From NCBI RefSeq assembly GCF_007954625.1, contig NZ_CP042420.1, positions 468,501 to 532,500 of the forward strand: a DNA stretch of 64,000 nt, written 5' to 3'. Below are positions 12,398-20,224 of this stretch, piece after piece. Position 1 is the stretch's first letter. Each line of letters starts with the position of its first letter. The notes below the pieces were generated by a model. The model had not been told where the DNA came from. It worked only from the letters and a program-made list of their open reading frames with translations, and searched no databases. Origin of the DNA: Leuconostoc lactis. Its GTDB lineage: Bacteria; Bacillota; Bacilli; Lactobacillales; Lactobacillaceae. A program made the position numbers and the translations under genes.

Positions 12398-12631
12398 TTT
12401 TTTTCAAATCAGAAAAAATATAATTCTGACGTGATTTAGACAAGATTTGTCAATTTTTTTGACGGCATTATAACTTTAAAAATAAGGTTATATCTAGGTA
12501 TAGTCCTGTTTAATGACAAAACCGGACCCATTACCCGATAATACGGTCTATCGGATCATCATCGCGCGATACATCATCTGATCCAGACAAACATCACCAT
12601 TATTCGGTATTAAATATGCTGGTTTTTGTGA
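12398..12631. other. AT-rich intergenic stretch, nothing identified
   Basis: Region between the atp promoter and the pyrP terminator. Short dyads occur (for example GACAA-N4-TTGTC before a T-run near 12450) but no ORF with a ribosome site, tRNA or known riboswitch is evident. Confidence 0.4.
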
Positions 12632-12660
12632 TAAAAAAAACAAGTGGTGACCCACTTGTT
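12632..12660 (-). terminator. Terminator overlapping the pyrP stop codon
   Basis: ACAAGTGG-TGAC-CCACTTGT, followed on the minus strand by an eight-base T-run. The pyrP stop codon is part of the stem base. Confidence 0.85.
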
Positions 12661-13930
12661 ACTTTTCACTTGCCGCCACTTTTGGCAACGTTAAATTCAA
12701 AATAATGCCTAATAATGTTGCAATCGCTACACCAGAAAAATCAACTTGTGGCCCGAGTTGCAAATGGAAATTACCAATACCAATCACTAAGATTGGCGCT
12801 GCAATCATCAAATTGCGCTTCTGCGTGTAATCGATTTTATTATCAACGATGACTTGCAAACCAGCCGCCGCAATGACACCATACAACACAAAGCCGACAC
12901 CACCCGTCACCGCACCTGGGATTGTTGAAATCAAAGCCGATAACTTACCAATGAAACTGAAAACAACAGCAAAGGCGGCAGCACCACCAATAACCCAAAC
13001 GGAATAAACACGACTCAACTGCATCACGCCAATATTTTCACCATACGACGTAACCGCCGGTCCACCAACTAATCCTGCAACAATTGAGGCCGTACCATCA
13101 CCGGCTAATGTCCGCTTAAGACCAGGATTCTTAAAGAAATCATGTCCCGTCACTTTTGACAACACCATCAAATGACCCAAGTGCTCAGACAAGGTGACCA
13201 AAGCAAGCGGTGCCATACTCAAAATAGCAGCAGGATAGAACTGAAAACCATCTTTACCAATAAATGTTTCAAAATCTGGTAATTGGAACCAATGTGCGGC
13301 AGCAACTGGTGATAAATCAACCAAGCCAAATATCAAAGCGACAATGTAACCAAAGATAATCCCGAGTAGGACTGATAATAGGCCCAAAAAGCCTTTGAGA
13401 AACATGTTAAAGGCAATCGTGCCCAGCAATGTGATTAAAGCCACCACAAAGATCTTCCAATCATATTTCCCATTTAACATCGTAGCTGAATTAGCGGCTG
13501 AACCAGCCAAACTCAACCCAATCACCACAATGATTGGACCGACTAATTCTGCTGGGAACAAACGGTCAATCCAACGTGTCCCAACAAAGGTCACGATCCC
13601 CGCCACCACAAGGTAGACAAGGCCGACAGAGATAATTCCCTGGGCAACCCCAGGATACCCAACCGTTTTCATCAATGACGTCATCGGAATAATGAAGGCA
13701 AAACTCGAACCCATATAAGCTGGGATATTTCCACGGGTAATCAGCATGTGGAGCAACGTGCCGACACCTGAGGTAAATAGCGCCACCCCAGGATTTAAAC
13801 CAACCAACAACGGCACAAGAACTGTCGCACCGAACATTGAAAATAGGTGTTGCAATGATAGGCCAAACCACGTCCAAAAAGGCGGCTTATCATGGACATC
13901 ATAAATCGCATTATTTGCTTTTGTCGTCAT
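12659..13930 (-). CDS. pyrP: Uracil/xanthine permease family (uracil permease)
   Basis: A 423-residue NCS2 nucleobase:proton symporter with about 14 membrane segments. Family features are FGLSLQHLFSMFGATVLVPLLVGLNP at the N-terminus, the half-helix region AYMGSSFAFI, and in the second half LVTLSEHLGHLMVLS (substrate-binding Glu) and AGLVGGPAVTSYGENIGVMQLSRVYS. This fits uracil permeases of the PyrP/UraA subgroup. The ATG at 13930 has no nearby ribosome site: the strong AGGAGG is about 30 bases away and may be brought close by a hairpin. No pyr biosynthesis genes adjoin it. Confidence 0.88.
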   Translation of the reverse strand: MTTKANNAIYDVHDKPPFWTWFGLSLQHLFSMFGATVLVPLLVGLNPGVALFTSGVGTLLHMLITRGNIPAYMGSSFAFIIPMTSLMKTVGYPGVAQGIISVGLVYLVVAGIVTFVGTRWIDRLFPAELVGPIIVVIGLSLAGSAANSATMLNGKYDWKIFVVALITLLGTIAFNMFLKGFLGLLSVLLGIIFGYIVALIFGLVDLSPVAAAHWFQLPDFETFIGKDGFQFYPAAILSMAPLALVTLSEHLGHLMVLSKVTGHDFFKNPGLKRTLAGDGTASIVAGLVGGPAVTSYGENIGVMQLSRVYSVWVIGGAAAFAVVFSFIGKLSALISTIPGAVTGGVGFVLYGVIAAAGLQVIVDNKIDYTQKRNLMIAAPILVIGIGNFHLQLGPQVDFSGVAIATLLGIILNLTLPKVAASEK

Positions 13931-13934
13931 AATC

Positions 13935-13999
13935 GTGTTTTGTCAACTCGCGTTAACACATCCTCCTAAATATTCTAAAACCCACAACCAGCGCGAGTT
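13935..13999 (-). promoter_or_regulatory. pyrP: Structured pyrP translation-initiation region
   Basis: On the minus strand the order is AGGAGG (13962-13967), then a GTGTT/AACAC dyad (13955-13959 with 13935-13939), then the ATG at 13930. A competing 8-base stem pairs 13945-13952 with 13992-13999 (AACTCGCG/CGCGAGTT). Folding the first hairpin would place the Shine-Dalgarno at a normal distance. The PyrR-binding consensus is not recognisable. Confidence 0.4.
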
Positions 14000-14023
14000 C
14001 CAACATTTCCATTATAAACCAAA

Positions 14024-14057
14024 GAACCTGACTCATGCTATGCATAATGTCAGGTTC
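14024..14057 (-). terminator. Hairpin upstream of pyrP
   Basis: GAACCTGAC-N16-GTCAGGTTC dyad. On the minus strand it ends in TTCTTTGGTTT, so it is a plausible terminator for transcription coming from the short ORF at 14287-14349. Confidence 0.6.
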
Positions 14058-14286
14058 CGTTGTATGAAATTATAGGATTGCGCTGCAAACGCAGATTGAA
14101 GCTGAAACATTCACGTTTGGTCATCTTCTCGCTTCTTGCCAATTTATCACCCCTACGATACTTGTCACTATTGTCCAGAAAATACCATCTGCTGTTATGT
14201 TTATTTGACGTAGTGGATAAATTTTTATCACGCTGGTTAATGGTTCAAATCACGCTTTGATGTTATCCATTAGGATGCTATTGTTA
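14058..14286. other. Degenerate non-coding stretch
   Basis: No ORF here has a ribosome site. Minus-strand frames show short runs that could be remnants of a decayed gene (for instance a hydrophobic stretch near 14150-14210), but nothing is recognisable. It lies between a fully formed promoter/start upstream and a terminator downstream, as expected after an internal deletion. Confidence 0.35.
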
Positions 14287-14349
14287 TTAACCATTGTCTA
14301 CAAGTTGATGCCCTAACGCTGCAATTTCTGATAAATTACTTTGCGTCAT
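14287..14349 (-). CDS. Short ORF (20 codons) behind a CcpA-controlled promoter
   Basis: The ATG at 14349 has an ideal GAGGAGG ribosome site and encodes a 20-residue peptide starting MTQSNLSEIAALGH before TAA at 14287. It has a complete promoter overlapping a perfect cre. It is either a small protein or the 5' stub of a deleted carbohydrate gene. The hydrophilic, helical sequence resembles an ordinary protein N-terminus more than a leader peptide. Confidence 0.5.
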   Translation of the reverse strand: MTQSNLSEIAALGHQLVDNG

Positions 14350-14378
14350 TAATGGCCTCCTCTTTATTTGTTGTCTTT

Positions 14379-14407
14379 ATTCTACCACACAATGTAAACG
14401 CTTACAA
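14379..14407 (-). promoter_or_regulatory. Promoter with overlapping cre site
   Basis: Minus-strand TTGTAA (14402-14407), 17 bases, TAGAAT (14379-14384). A perfect catabolite-responsive element, TGTAAACGCTTACA (14393-14406), covers the -35 region, so CcpA should block this promoter when glucose is present. Confidence 0.75.
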
Positions 14408-14420
14408 TAGTATTAAAAAT

Positions 14421-14455
14421 AAAAACAACCACAAATTTTAACTGCGATTGTTTTT
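14421..14455 (-). terminator. Terminator of prfC
   Basis: AAAAACAACCACA / TGCGATTGTTTTT imperfect stem immediately after the prfC stop, with T-run on the minus strand. Confidence 0.75.
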
Positions 14456-14459
14456 GGCA

Positions 14460-15971
14460 TTACATTTTCTCTTCGAGTACGACATCTGGGTACTTGTCGT
14501 GGAACCAATTCATGGCAAACTTATTTTCAAACAAGAAAACCGGTTGATCATAGCGGTCCTTCACCAACAAGTTACGGCTAGATGACATCTTTTCATCTAA
14601 TTGTTCAGGCGCAATCCAACGAGCAACTTTTGAACCGATTGGTTCAAATTGAATTTCCACGTTGTACTCATTTTCCATACGGAATTGGAACACTTCAAAC
14701 TGCAACTGACCGACAGCACCAATAATGTAGTCACTCCCTTGCCAAGACTTGTAGATTTGAATCGTCCCTTCTTGGACCAATTGTTGAATGCCTTTGTGAT
14801 ACGACTTCTGTTTCATCACATCTTTGGCAATCACACGGTTAAAGAGTTCTGGGGTAAAGGTTGGCAAATCTGGGAATTGGACCACCTTTTTACCCGCATA
14901 AATCGTATCGCCGATTTGGAAATTCCCCGTATCATAAACACCAATAATATCACCAGGTACGGCCGTTTGGACGTTTTCACGTTCTTCAGCCATGAATTGC
15001 GTGACATTCGACAACTTCAACTTTTTACTGTTGCGTTGTAAGGTCACATCCATGCCACGACTAAATTCGCCGGACACAATCCGCACAAAGGCAATCCGGT
15101 CGCGATGGCGTGGATCCATGTTGGCTTGAATTTTAAAGACAAAACCAGTAAATTGCGCATCTTCTGGTGCAACCACTTGTTCATCAACCGTCGTCACGGC
15201 AGCTGGTGCTGGCGCATAGGCCAAGTAATCACGCAAGAATTCTGTCACCCCAAAATTAACCAAGGCTGAACCAAAGAAAACTGGCGTCAATTGGCCATGA
15301 GCAATGGCGTCTCGGTCAAATGGATTCCCCGCATCACGCAACAATTCAATTTCATCCATGGTTTCGTCCACCACTTCTGGATGCGATGACGCATTTTTAA
15401 ACGGTACCATCGTGTCACGTTGCAAGTCATAAATGCCTTGCAAAATCTGCCCTGAACCCACCGGCCAATTCATTGGATAAGCTTGAATACCCAGAACTGA
15501 TTCTAATTCATCTAATAAATCCAAGGCTGGTCGCGCATCACGATCAATTTTGTTAAAGAACGTAAAGACGGGAATGCCACGCTGCGCCACGATTTCAAAC
15601 AGCTTCTTAGTTTGCGGCTCGATACCTTTTGCGGCATCGACCACCATGACAACCGAATCCACGGCCATTAACGTCCGGTACGTGTCTTCAGAGAAGTCTT
15701 CGTGCCCGGGTGTATCTAAGATATTAATCCGCTTGCCGTCATAATCAAACTGCAAGACCGAAGAAGTCACTGAAATCCCACGCTGCTGTTCAATGGCCAT
15801 CCAGTCAGATGAGGCTAATTTATTAGAGCCACGCCCCTTAACGGTTCCCGCTTCACGAATCACGCCACCATGGAGCAATAATTGTTCCGTCAACGTTGTT
15901 TTTCCGGCATCGGGGTGCGAAATAATCGCAAAAGTACGACGATTTTTTAATTGTTCTTGAAAGTTTTCCAT
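14460..15971 (-). CDS. prfC: Peptide chain release factor 3
   Basis: A 503-residue translational GTPase that recycles RF1/RF2 after peptide release. G-domain motifs are SHPDAGKTT (P-loop, about 18-26), RGISVTSS (switch I), DTPGHEDF (86-93) and FFNKIDRDA. The GSALVNFGV and [17 protein letters not shown] stretches mark the RF3/EF-G second domain. Slightly shorter than Escherichia coli RF3 (529). The ATG at 15971 has AGAG nearby, a modest ribosome site. Monocistronic between two terminators. Confidence 0.93.
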   Translation of the reverse strand: MENFQEQLKNRRTFAIISHPDAGKTTLTEQLLLHGGVIREAGTVKGRGSNKLASSDWMAIEQQRGISVTSSVLQFDYDGKRINILDTPGHEDFSEDTYRTLMAVDSVVMVVDAAKGIEPQTKKLFEIVAQRGIPVFTFFNKIDRDARPALDLLDELESVLGIQAYPMNWPVGSGQILQGIYDLQRDTMVPFKNASSHPEVVDETMDEIELLRDAGNPFDRDAIAHGQLTPVFFGSALVNFGVTEFLRDYLAYAPAPAAVTTVDEQVVAPEDAQFTGFVFKIQANMDPRHRDRIAFVRIVSGEFSRGMDVTLQRNSKKLKLSNVTQFMAEERENVQTAVPGDIIGVYDTGNFQIGDTIYAGKKVVQFPDLPTFTPELFNRVIAKDVMKQKSYHKGIQQLVQEGTIQIYKSWQGSDYIIGAVGQLQFEVFQFRMENEYNVEIQFEPIGSKVARWIAPEQLDEKMSSSRNLLVKDRYDQPVFLFENKFAMNWFHDKYPDVVLEEKM

Positions 15972-16007
15972 AATCTCTAGTTTACCTGATACAGTGGTGT
16001 TTCACAA

Positions 16008-16033
16008 CAAAAAAAGCACCGCACACGGCGCTT
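16008..16033 (-). terminator. Terminator after the carbonic anhydrase gene
   Basis: GCGCCG-TGTG-CGGTGC stem followed by TTTTTTT on the minus strand, about 30 bases after the stop codon. Confidence 0.75.
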
Positions 16034-16061
16034 AGCATTGTCAAATAACAAGACCACGTTA

Positions 16062-16685
16062 TTATTTTTTACCTGACACAGATAGAATTTCACGGCCAGC
16101 TAACGCTTGTACATCACGATAGTTTTCAGGATAGCGCGCATGTAACAAAGCAGCATCTGCGGCTGACATGCTAATGGGTTGTGCCAAAACGAGCCACGTC
16201 ACATTTTGTCCTAACGGTGGTGTTGTTAAAGAGCCCACATAGCGATAATACGCGCGGTCAGTCGGTAATAACCCAACGAGCGTTTGTGCGGCGACCGGCC
16301 CGTTTAAAATTGCCTGAATAGGAGTTGCCGTCACGTCACTTGCGACATCAGCTAAAACAGCTAAGACTAAGACGCGCTCACCTTGTTGAAACACAAAATG
16401 AATTTCGGCATCATGCCGCCGACCATCAATCAAATGTTCTGCCCCATCATGAAAATGGAAACGTTCCAATTGCCAAGTTTCGCCATCCAATTGCAATGTG
16501 CCATTCACTAAGAATTGTTCACCCACAACCCGATCATCATAAGTGGTTTGACCTTGAAATGTTAAGGTCATGGCCGAGGCCATCACCGGCTTACTCTGCT
16601 GTTGATTGATATCAATCGGTGATTGAAATGGTGTGTCGTCAGCTTGTCGCCAAGTATCTTGCTGACTGTAGTCAAGGTGTTGCAT
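16062..16685 (-). CDS. cah: Alpha-class carbonic anhydrase
   Basis: A 207-residue alpha carbonic anhydrase catalysing CO2 hydration. QSPIDI (21-26) is the family signature. Zinc ligands are His77, His79 (RFHFHDG) and His96 (AEIHFVF), with the supporting Glu83-His84. TTPPLGQNVTWLV near 165-177 supplies the substrate-pocket threonines. It has no signal peptide, whereas most bacterial alpha enzymes are exported, and is compact, so a cytoplasmic role feeding bicarbonate to carboxylases or pH control is inferred. GGGGG precedes the ATG. Confidence 0.9.
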   Translation of the reverse strand: MQHLDYSQQDTWRQADDTPFQSPIDINQQQSKPVMASAMTLTFQGQTTYDDRVVGEQFLVNGTLQLDGETWQLERFHFHDGAEHLIDGRRHDAEIHFVFQQGERVLVLAVLADVASDVTATPIQAILNGPVAAQTLVGLLPTDRAYYRYVGSLTTPPLGQNVTWLVLAQPISMSAADAALLHARYPENYRDVQALAGREILSVSGKK

Positions 16686-16820
16686 GTGCTGCCCCCAATA
16701 GATTTACTAACTATTGTATCAAATAAAAAGACGAACATTAACAAGTCAAGGAAATCATATCCCACGATACGCGAATATCCTGTATAATAAAATGCAGATT
16801 GAGAAAGAAAAGTGACGCGC

Positions 16821-17474
16821 ATGCAACTTGTAACAGCTGCAGAAATGCAGAAAATTGATAACTATACCGTAGAAACAATTGGGATGCCACAAGACGTACT
16901 CATTGAACGTGCCGCAATGGCAGTCCTTGACGTCATTGGCGCTGGCCATTTTAATTTAGATCATATCCTCGTTCTTGCCGGCTTAGGGAATAACGGGGCC
17001 GATGGTGTCGCGATTGCCCGCCTGCTTTACGCACAAGGCTTCAACGTTTCCTTACAATTTGTGGGTAACGTCGCACGCGCTAAGGATGCCGTCCATCGGC
17101 AACTCGCCATTATCGAAAAATATGGGTTGGTACGGGCCGAAAAAAGTGACTTTAACCAAGCAACTTTGATTATTGATGCTATCTTCGGTACTGGTTTAAA
17201 TAATATCCTTCCAGAAGGCTTGCAGAAAATGATTAAAGCGGCCAATCACATCGAAAAAACTGTCATTGCAGTTGATACACCAACCGGTATTGATGCGTCA
17301 ACCGGTGAAGTCCGCGGGGCGGCACTAAAAGCACATACGACCGTCACGTTTGGTTATAACAAGCTTGGCCTCACCCAAAAAGTGGGTGGTCATCTCTCTG
17401 GTCAGGTTGTTGTCAAAGACATTGGTCTACTGACACCCCCAGATATGACTTTTTCAGTACCTGAACGGCCATAA
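16821..17474 (+). CDS. nnrE: NAD(P)H-hydrate epimerase
   Basis: A 217-residue YjeF N-terminal-domain protein that epimerises damaged NAD(P)HX between S and R forms. It shows MQLVTAAEMQKIDNYTVETIG, the nucleotide-binding LAGLGNNGADGVAIARLL, and the catalytic Asp region LIIDAIFGTGLNN, followed by VIAVDTPTGIDASTGEV. The ADP-dependent dehydratase domain found fused in many bacteria is absent. The start could instead be GTG at 16812; neither has a good ribosome site. TATAAT near 16784 is a likely -10. Confidence 0.9.
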   Translation: MQLVTAAEMQKIDNYTVETIGMPQDVLIERAAMAVLDVIGAGHFNLDHILVLAGLGNNGADGVAIARLLYAQGFNVSLQFVGNVARAKDAVHRQLAIIEKYGLVRAEKSDFNQATLIIDAIFGTGLNNILPEGLQKMIKAANHIEKTVIAVDTPTGIDASTGEVRGAALKAHTTVTFGYNKLGLTQKVGGHLSGQVVVKDIGLLTPPDMTFSVPERP

Positions 17475-17483
17475 CACACCGTT

Positions 17484-17510
17484 GCTAGGCTAGCGGCCTA
17501 GCTTTTATTT
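17484..17510 (+). terminator. Terminator of nnrE
   Basis: GCTAGGC/GCCTAGC hairpin followed by TTTTATTT on the plus strand. Confidence 0.7.
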
Positions 17511-17531
17511 ACCACCACTAAGAACAAGCGT

Positions 17532-17560
17532 TTGTTAAAACGAACGCATGACCTGATAAT
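17532..17560 (+). promoter_or_regulatory. Promoter placing the start site at the ATG
   Basis: TTGTTA (17532-17537), exactly 17 bases, GATAAT (17555-17560), then six bases and the ATG at 17567. Transcription would begin at or next to the start codon, and there is no Shine-Dalgarno. Confidence 0.6.
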
Positions 17561-17566
17561 TTTACA

Positions 17567-18211
17567 ATGACAAGACCAAAATCTCATAAAGTTGCCCTCA
17601 CCAAAGCACGACGCCAAGAAACGTGGGAACAATTAACCGCCGAACAACAAGCCGTGCTGATACAACATATTCGCTACCGTCAGACCTCTTTGATGATGGA
17701 TCGCCAACTTTTCGGTCGCGATGGCCAATGGCTTTTCAAAGCGTACCACTATAACGACGCCTATGATACGCCCACAGAAAAACAACTATACTGTGCGTGT
17801 GGCCGCCGACTCAAGCATCAATATGTCTTAGAAAATGGTGAAGGCACAGAAATCCGATTAGGGATCACCCATTTTGCCGATCATCTGGGTATTCCTGAAA
17901 CCGTTATGCGGCAACTACAAACGCAAATTCATCATATTAACTTTGGCCTCGACGAAATTTTACAACGTATCCGTCGCCATGCTGGCCTCAACCCAACCAT
18001 GCAACAATGGTTTATCACACACCATCACAACTACCCTGATTTACCACCTGATGCTCTTGATTTTGTCAGAGTGGGCTTACCTTTAGAAAAAGACGTCCAA
18101 GCCGAAATTGTCCGTTACTATAAACAAGCCACCTATCAACCCAAACCACGCCGACCAAAACCGGCGAAACTCTCTCAAAAAGCTTGGGCAGCATTATTTC
18201 AAGACATTTAA
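17567..18211 (+). CDS. Hypothetical protein, possible zinc-binding (DUF3895-like)
   Basis: A 214-residue soluble basic protein. It has a Cys-x-Cys pair (Cys76, Cys78 in LYCACGRRLKHQYVL) followed by EIRLGITHFADHLGIPETVM, where His residues could complete a metal site. This resembles, from memory, the DUF3895 family found in Firmicutes; that assignment needs checking. The N-terminus is basic (MTRPKSHKVALTKARR) and the tail is Pro/Lys-rich, suggesting nucleic-acid contact. It stands alone between nnrE and uppP and appears leaderless. Confidence 0.75.
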   Translation: MTRPKSHKVALTKARRQETWEQLTAEQQAVLIQHIRYRQTSLMMDRQLFGRDGQWLFKAYHYNDAYDTPTEKQLYCACGRRLKHQYVLENGEGTEIRLGITHFADHLGIPETVMRQLQTQIHHINFGLDEILQRIRRHAGLNPTMQQWFITHHHNYPDLPPDALDFVRVGLPLEKDVQAEIVRYYKQATYQPKPRRPKPAKLSQKAWAALFQDI

Positions 18212-18246
18212 AAAAGCTTTCAAACCATCGTTTGAAAGCTTTTTTT
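18211..18246. terminator. Bidirectional terminator
   Basis: Perfect AAAAAGCTTTCAAA-CCATCG-TTTGAAAGCTTTTTT stem between two convergent genes, with A and T tracts on both sides. Confidence 0.9.
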
Positions 18247-18247
18247 A

Positions 18248-19099
18248 TTAGGCCATGTGGAGCAAACCAGCAGCACCCAAGATCAAGAAGACGATACCGA
18301 TCACAATTCGGTACCAACCAAAGGCCTTGAAGTCATTATTTTGAATATAGCGCAACATGAACTTGATGGCGAACAAAGCAACCAGCCATGATACAACGAA
18401 CCCAACAAAGAGGACGCCGAGCTGACCACCAGTAAATGAGCCGCCGTGTAGCAAGTACATCCCCACTTTCAAAAGTGTCACCCCAAACATCACTGGAATT
18501 GACAAGAAGAATGAGAATTCAGCCGCAACAAAGCGTGAGGCCCCCAGCAAAATTGCGCCAAGGATTGTTGCCCCAGAACGTGACGTCCCAGGCACCAATG
18601 AAAGTAATTGGAACAAACCGATGAACAATGCCATTTGATACGTGACCTTGCTAACATCAGTCACCCGTGGGGCAATACCCTTTTGGCGATTTTCGATCAC
18701 GATAAACGCAATACCGTAAATAATCAATGTCGCTGATACCACCCATGGATTCAACAAATGCGCATCCATAAAGTCATTCAACAATAGCCCAAACACAACG
18801 GCTGGCAAAACACCAACAATGACTTTCATCCACAAACGCCAAGTTTGAAAACGTTCACGTGGTGTTTTTTGCGCTGAGAACGGATTCAATTTATGGAAGT
18901 AAAGTTGAATCACGGCAAAGATCGCGCCAAGCTGAATGGCGTAGTCGAAAACTGCCGTAAAACTCTTAGTCCAAAGGGCACCACCAGGAATTTTCATCAA
19001 CGATTCTGCTAAGATAATGTGGCCAGTTGATGACACAGGCAAGAATTCGGTCATGCCTTCAACAATCCCAATGATCACTGATTTGATAAAGTCTAACAT
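18248..19099 (-). CDS. uppP: Undecaprenyl-diphosphatase (BacA type)
   Basis: A 283-residue polytopic enzyme that dephosphorylates undecaprenyl pyrophosphate to recycle the carrier lipid for wall synthesis; it also gives bacitracin tolerance. Catalytic motifs are EGMTEFLPVSSTGH (14-27) and PGTSRSGATILGAILLG (about 170-186), with the Glu pair and Arg in place. No ribosome site precedes the ATG. An AATAAT -10-like element lies six bases upstream and a TGTAGTTG dyad (19113-19137) lies beyond it. Confidence 0.95.
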   Translation of the reverse strand: MLDFIKSVIIGIVEGMTEFLPVSSTGHIILAESLMKIPGGALWTKSFTAVFDYAIQLGAIFAVIQLYFHKLNPFSAQKTPRERFQTWRLWMKVIVGVLPAVVFGLLLNDFMDAHLLNPWVVSATLIIYGIAFIVIENRQKGIAPRVTDVSKVTYQMALFIGLFQLLSLVPGTSRSGATILGAILLGASRFVAAEFSFFLSIPVMFGVTLLKVGMYLLHGGSFTGGQLGVLFVGFVVSWLVALFAIKFMLRYIQNNDFKAFGWYRIVIGIVFLILGAAGLLHMA

Positions 19100-19112
19100 A
19101 GGTTAATTATTG

Positions 19113-19137
19113 TGTAGTTGCGTTGTTAACAACTACA
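19113..19137. repeat. Inverted repeat upstream of uppP
   Basis: TGTAGTTG-N9-CAACTACA perfect 8-base dyad located where the uppP -35 region would be. A candidate operator; no regulator recognised. Confidence 0.4.
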
Positions 19138-19288
19138 ATTCCTTCCAATTTAACTTTCTTTATTTTATACTATATTCTTGCGACTCGCCATAAAATATCA
19201 ATATCGACATTTTTTTGCTAAAAAGTGTTGCACAAATTTTAATCCCATGATATTATATTATATGTTGTTTGAAACAATACAACACGAT

Positions 19289-19361
19289 GGACAGTTAGCT
19301 CAGTTGGTAGAGCAACGGACTCTTAATCCGTGGGTCCAGGGTTCGAGCCCCTGACTGTCCA
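19289..19361 (+). tRNA. tRNA-Lys (CTT)
   Basis: Full cloverleaf: acceptor GGACAGT/ACTGTCC with discriminator A, D-arm GCTC...GAGC, anticodon loop CTCTTAA giving CTT, T-arm GGTTCGAGCC. CCA is not encoded. Stands alone with its own terminator. Confidence 0.95.
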
Positions 19362-19369
19362 CTACATGA

Positions 19370-19399
19370 ACAGCGCATCAGATCTGATGCGCTGTTTTT
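19370..19399 (+). terminator. Terminator of tRNA-Lys
   Basis: ACAGCGCATCAGATCTGATGCGCTGT palindrome followed by TTTT, eight bases past the tRNA. Confidence 0.9.
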
Positions 19400-19416
19400 C
19401 TTTGCGCTAAAACATC

Positions 19417-19451
19417 AAAAAAAGCAATCATCAACTGATGATTGCTTTTTT
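19417..19451 (-). terminator. Terminator of the hemolysin III gene
   Basis: AAAAAAGCAATCATCA / TGATGATTGCTTTTTT stem overlapping the last codon of the gene. Symmetric A/T flanks could stop transcription in both directions. Confidence 0.88.
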
Positions 19452-20088
19452 ATAAACTGATATAAATGCTAGCAAACATTAACCCAGCGCCACCTAGCAC
19501 AAACACGTGCCAGTAAACGTGACCCATTGGAATTTTTGGTACGAGATAGAAAATTGTCCCTGCTGAATAAGTGAGCCCACCAGCCAGCAATAACCAAAAG
19601 GCTGTGTGTGACAAAACGCCCCAAAGTACGGGCATCGCTAAGACAATCAACCAACCCATGACCAAATAAATCGTCACGGACACCCATGGCCAACGGCCAA
19701 CAAAAAATAAATCATAGATAAAGCCGGCAATGGTCATGACCAAAATAGCACTCCAGATTGTCCAACCAACCCAGCCCTTAATCAATAGCCAAGTATACGG
19801 TGTATAGCTACCTAAAATAACCAAATAAATCCCGGCATGATCAAAGAATTGAAGCGTTTTTGCTGCACGCGTAAATACGAGTGAGTGAAAGAGCGTTGAA
19901 GCTAACAAGAAGAAACCCACCGTTGTCACATAAATGGCAATGGCTGTTATTTCTAGGCCCGTTACCGGGCGCCGCAAAACATGAAAAATTAACGCAATAC
20001 CTGCCCCAACAGCTAGCAAAAATCCCAAGCCGTGCGTGACAGCGTTTAATACCTCATACGTAATTTGGTATGTTTTTGATTGTTTCAT
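19450..20088 (-). CDS. Hemolysin III family (PAQR) membrane protein
   Basis: A 212-residue seven-helix membrane protein of the TrhA/YqfA/hemolysin III family. Conserved features are EVLNAVTHGLGFLLAVG at the N-terminus, FFLLASTLFHSL, FDHAGIYLVILGSYTPYTWLL and the C-terminal His in HVYWHVFVLGGA. The conserved His and Asp residues suggest a metal-dependent lipid hydrolase-like core; haemolytic activity is not implied. Monocistronic. Confidence 0.88.
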   Translation of the reverse strand: MKQSKTYQITYEVLNAVTHGLGFLLAVGAGIALIFHVLRRPVTGLEITAIAIYVTTVGFFLLASTLFHSLVFTRAAKTLQFFDHAGIYLVILGSYTPYTWLLIKGWVGWTIWSAILVMTIAGFIYDLFFVGRWPWVSVTIYLVMGWLIVLAMPVLWGVLSHTAFWLLLAGGLTYSAGTIFYLVPKIPMGHVYWHVFVLGGAGLMFASIYISL

Positions 20089-20174
20089 TTAGTCGTCGTC
20101 CCCATATATTAATTGTACCGTTCTATTATATCATGCCGCATTAAGGCGAGATTAAACTTCCTATCACCAGCGAC

Positions 20175-20213
20175 AAAATAAAACAGTAGCCAAGGCCACC
20201 CTCGACTACTGTC
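20175..20213 (-). terminator. Terminator of degV
   Basis: ACAGTAG...CTACTGT stem with inner GAGG/CCTT pairing, followed by TTTATTTT on the minus strand. Confidence 0.7.
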
Positions 20214-20224
20214 ATCATGTATCA

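Noticed and set aside
14060..14260. Plus-strand ORF of 66 codons upstream of pyrP
   Set aside because: No start signal, low-complexity translation, and it begins in a terminator stem.
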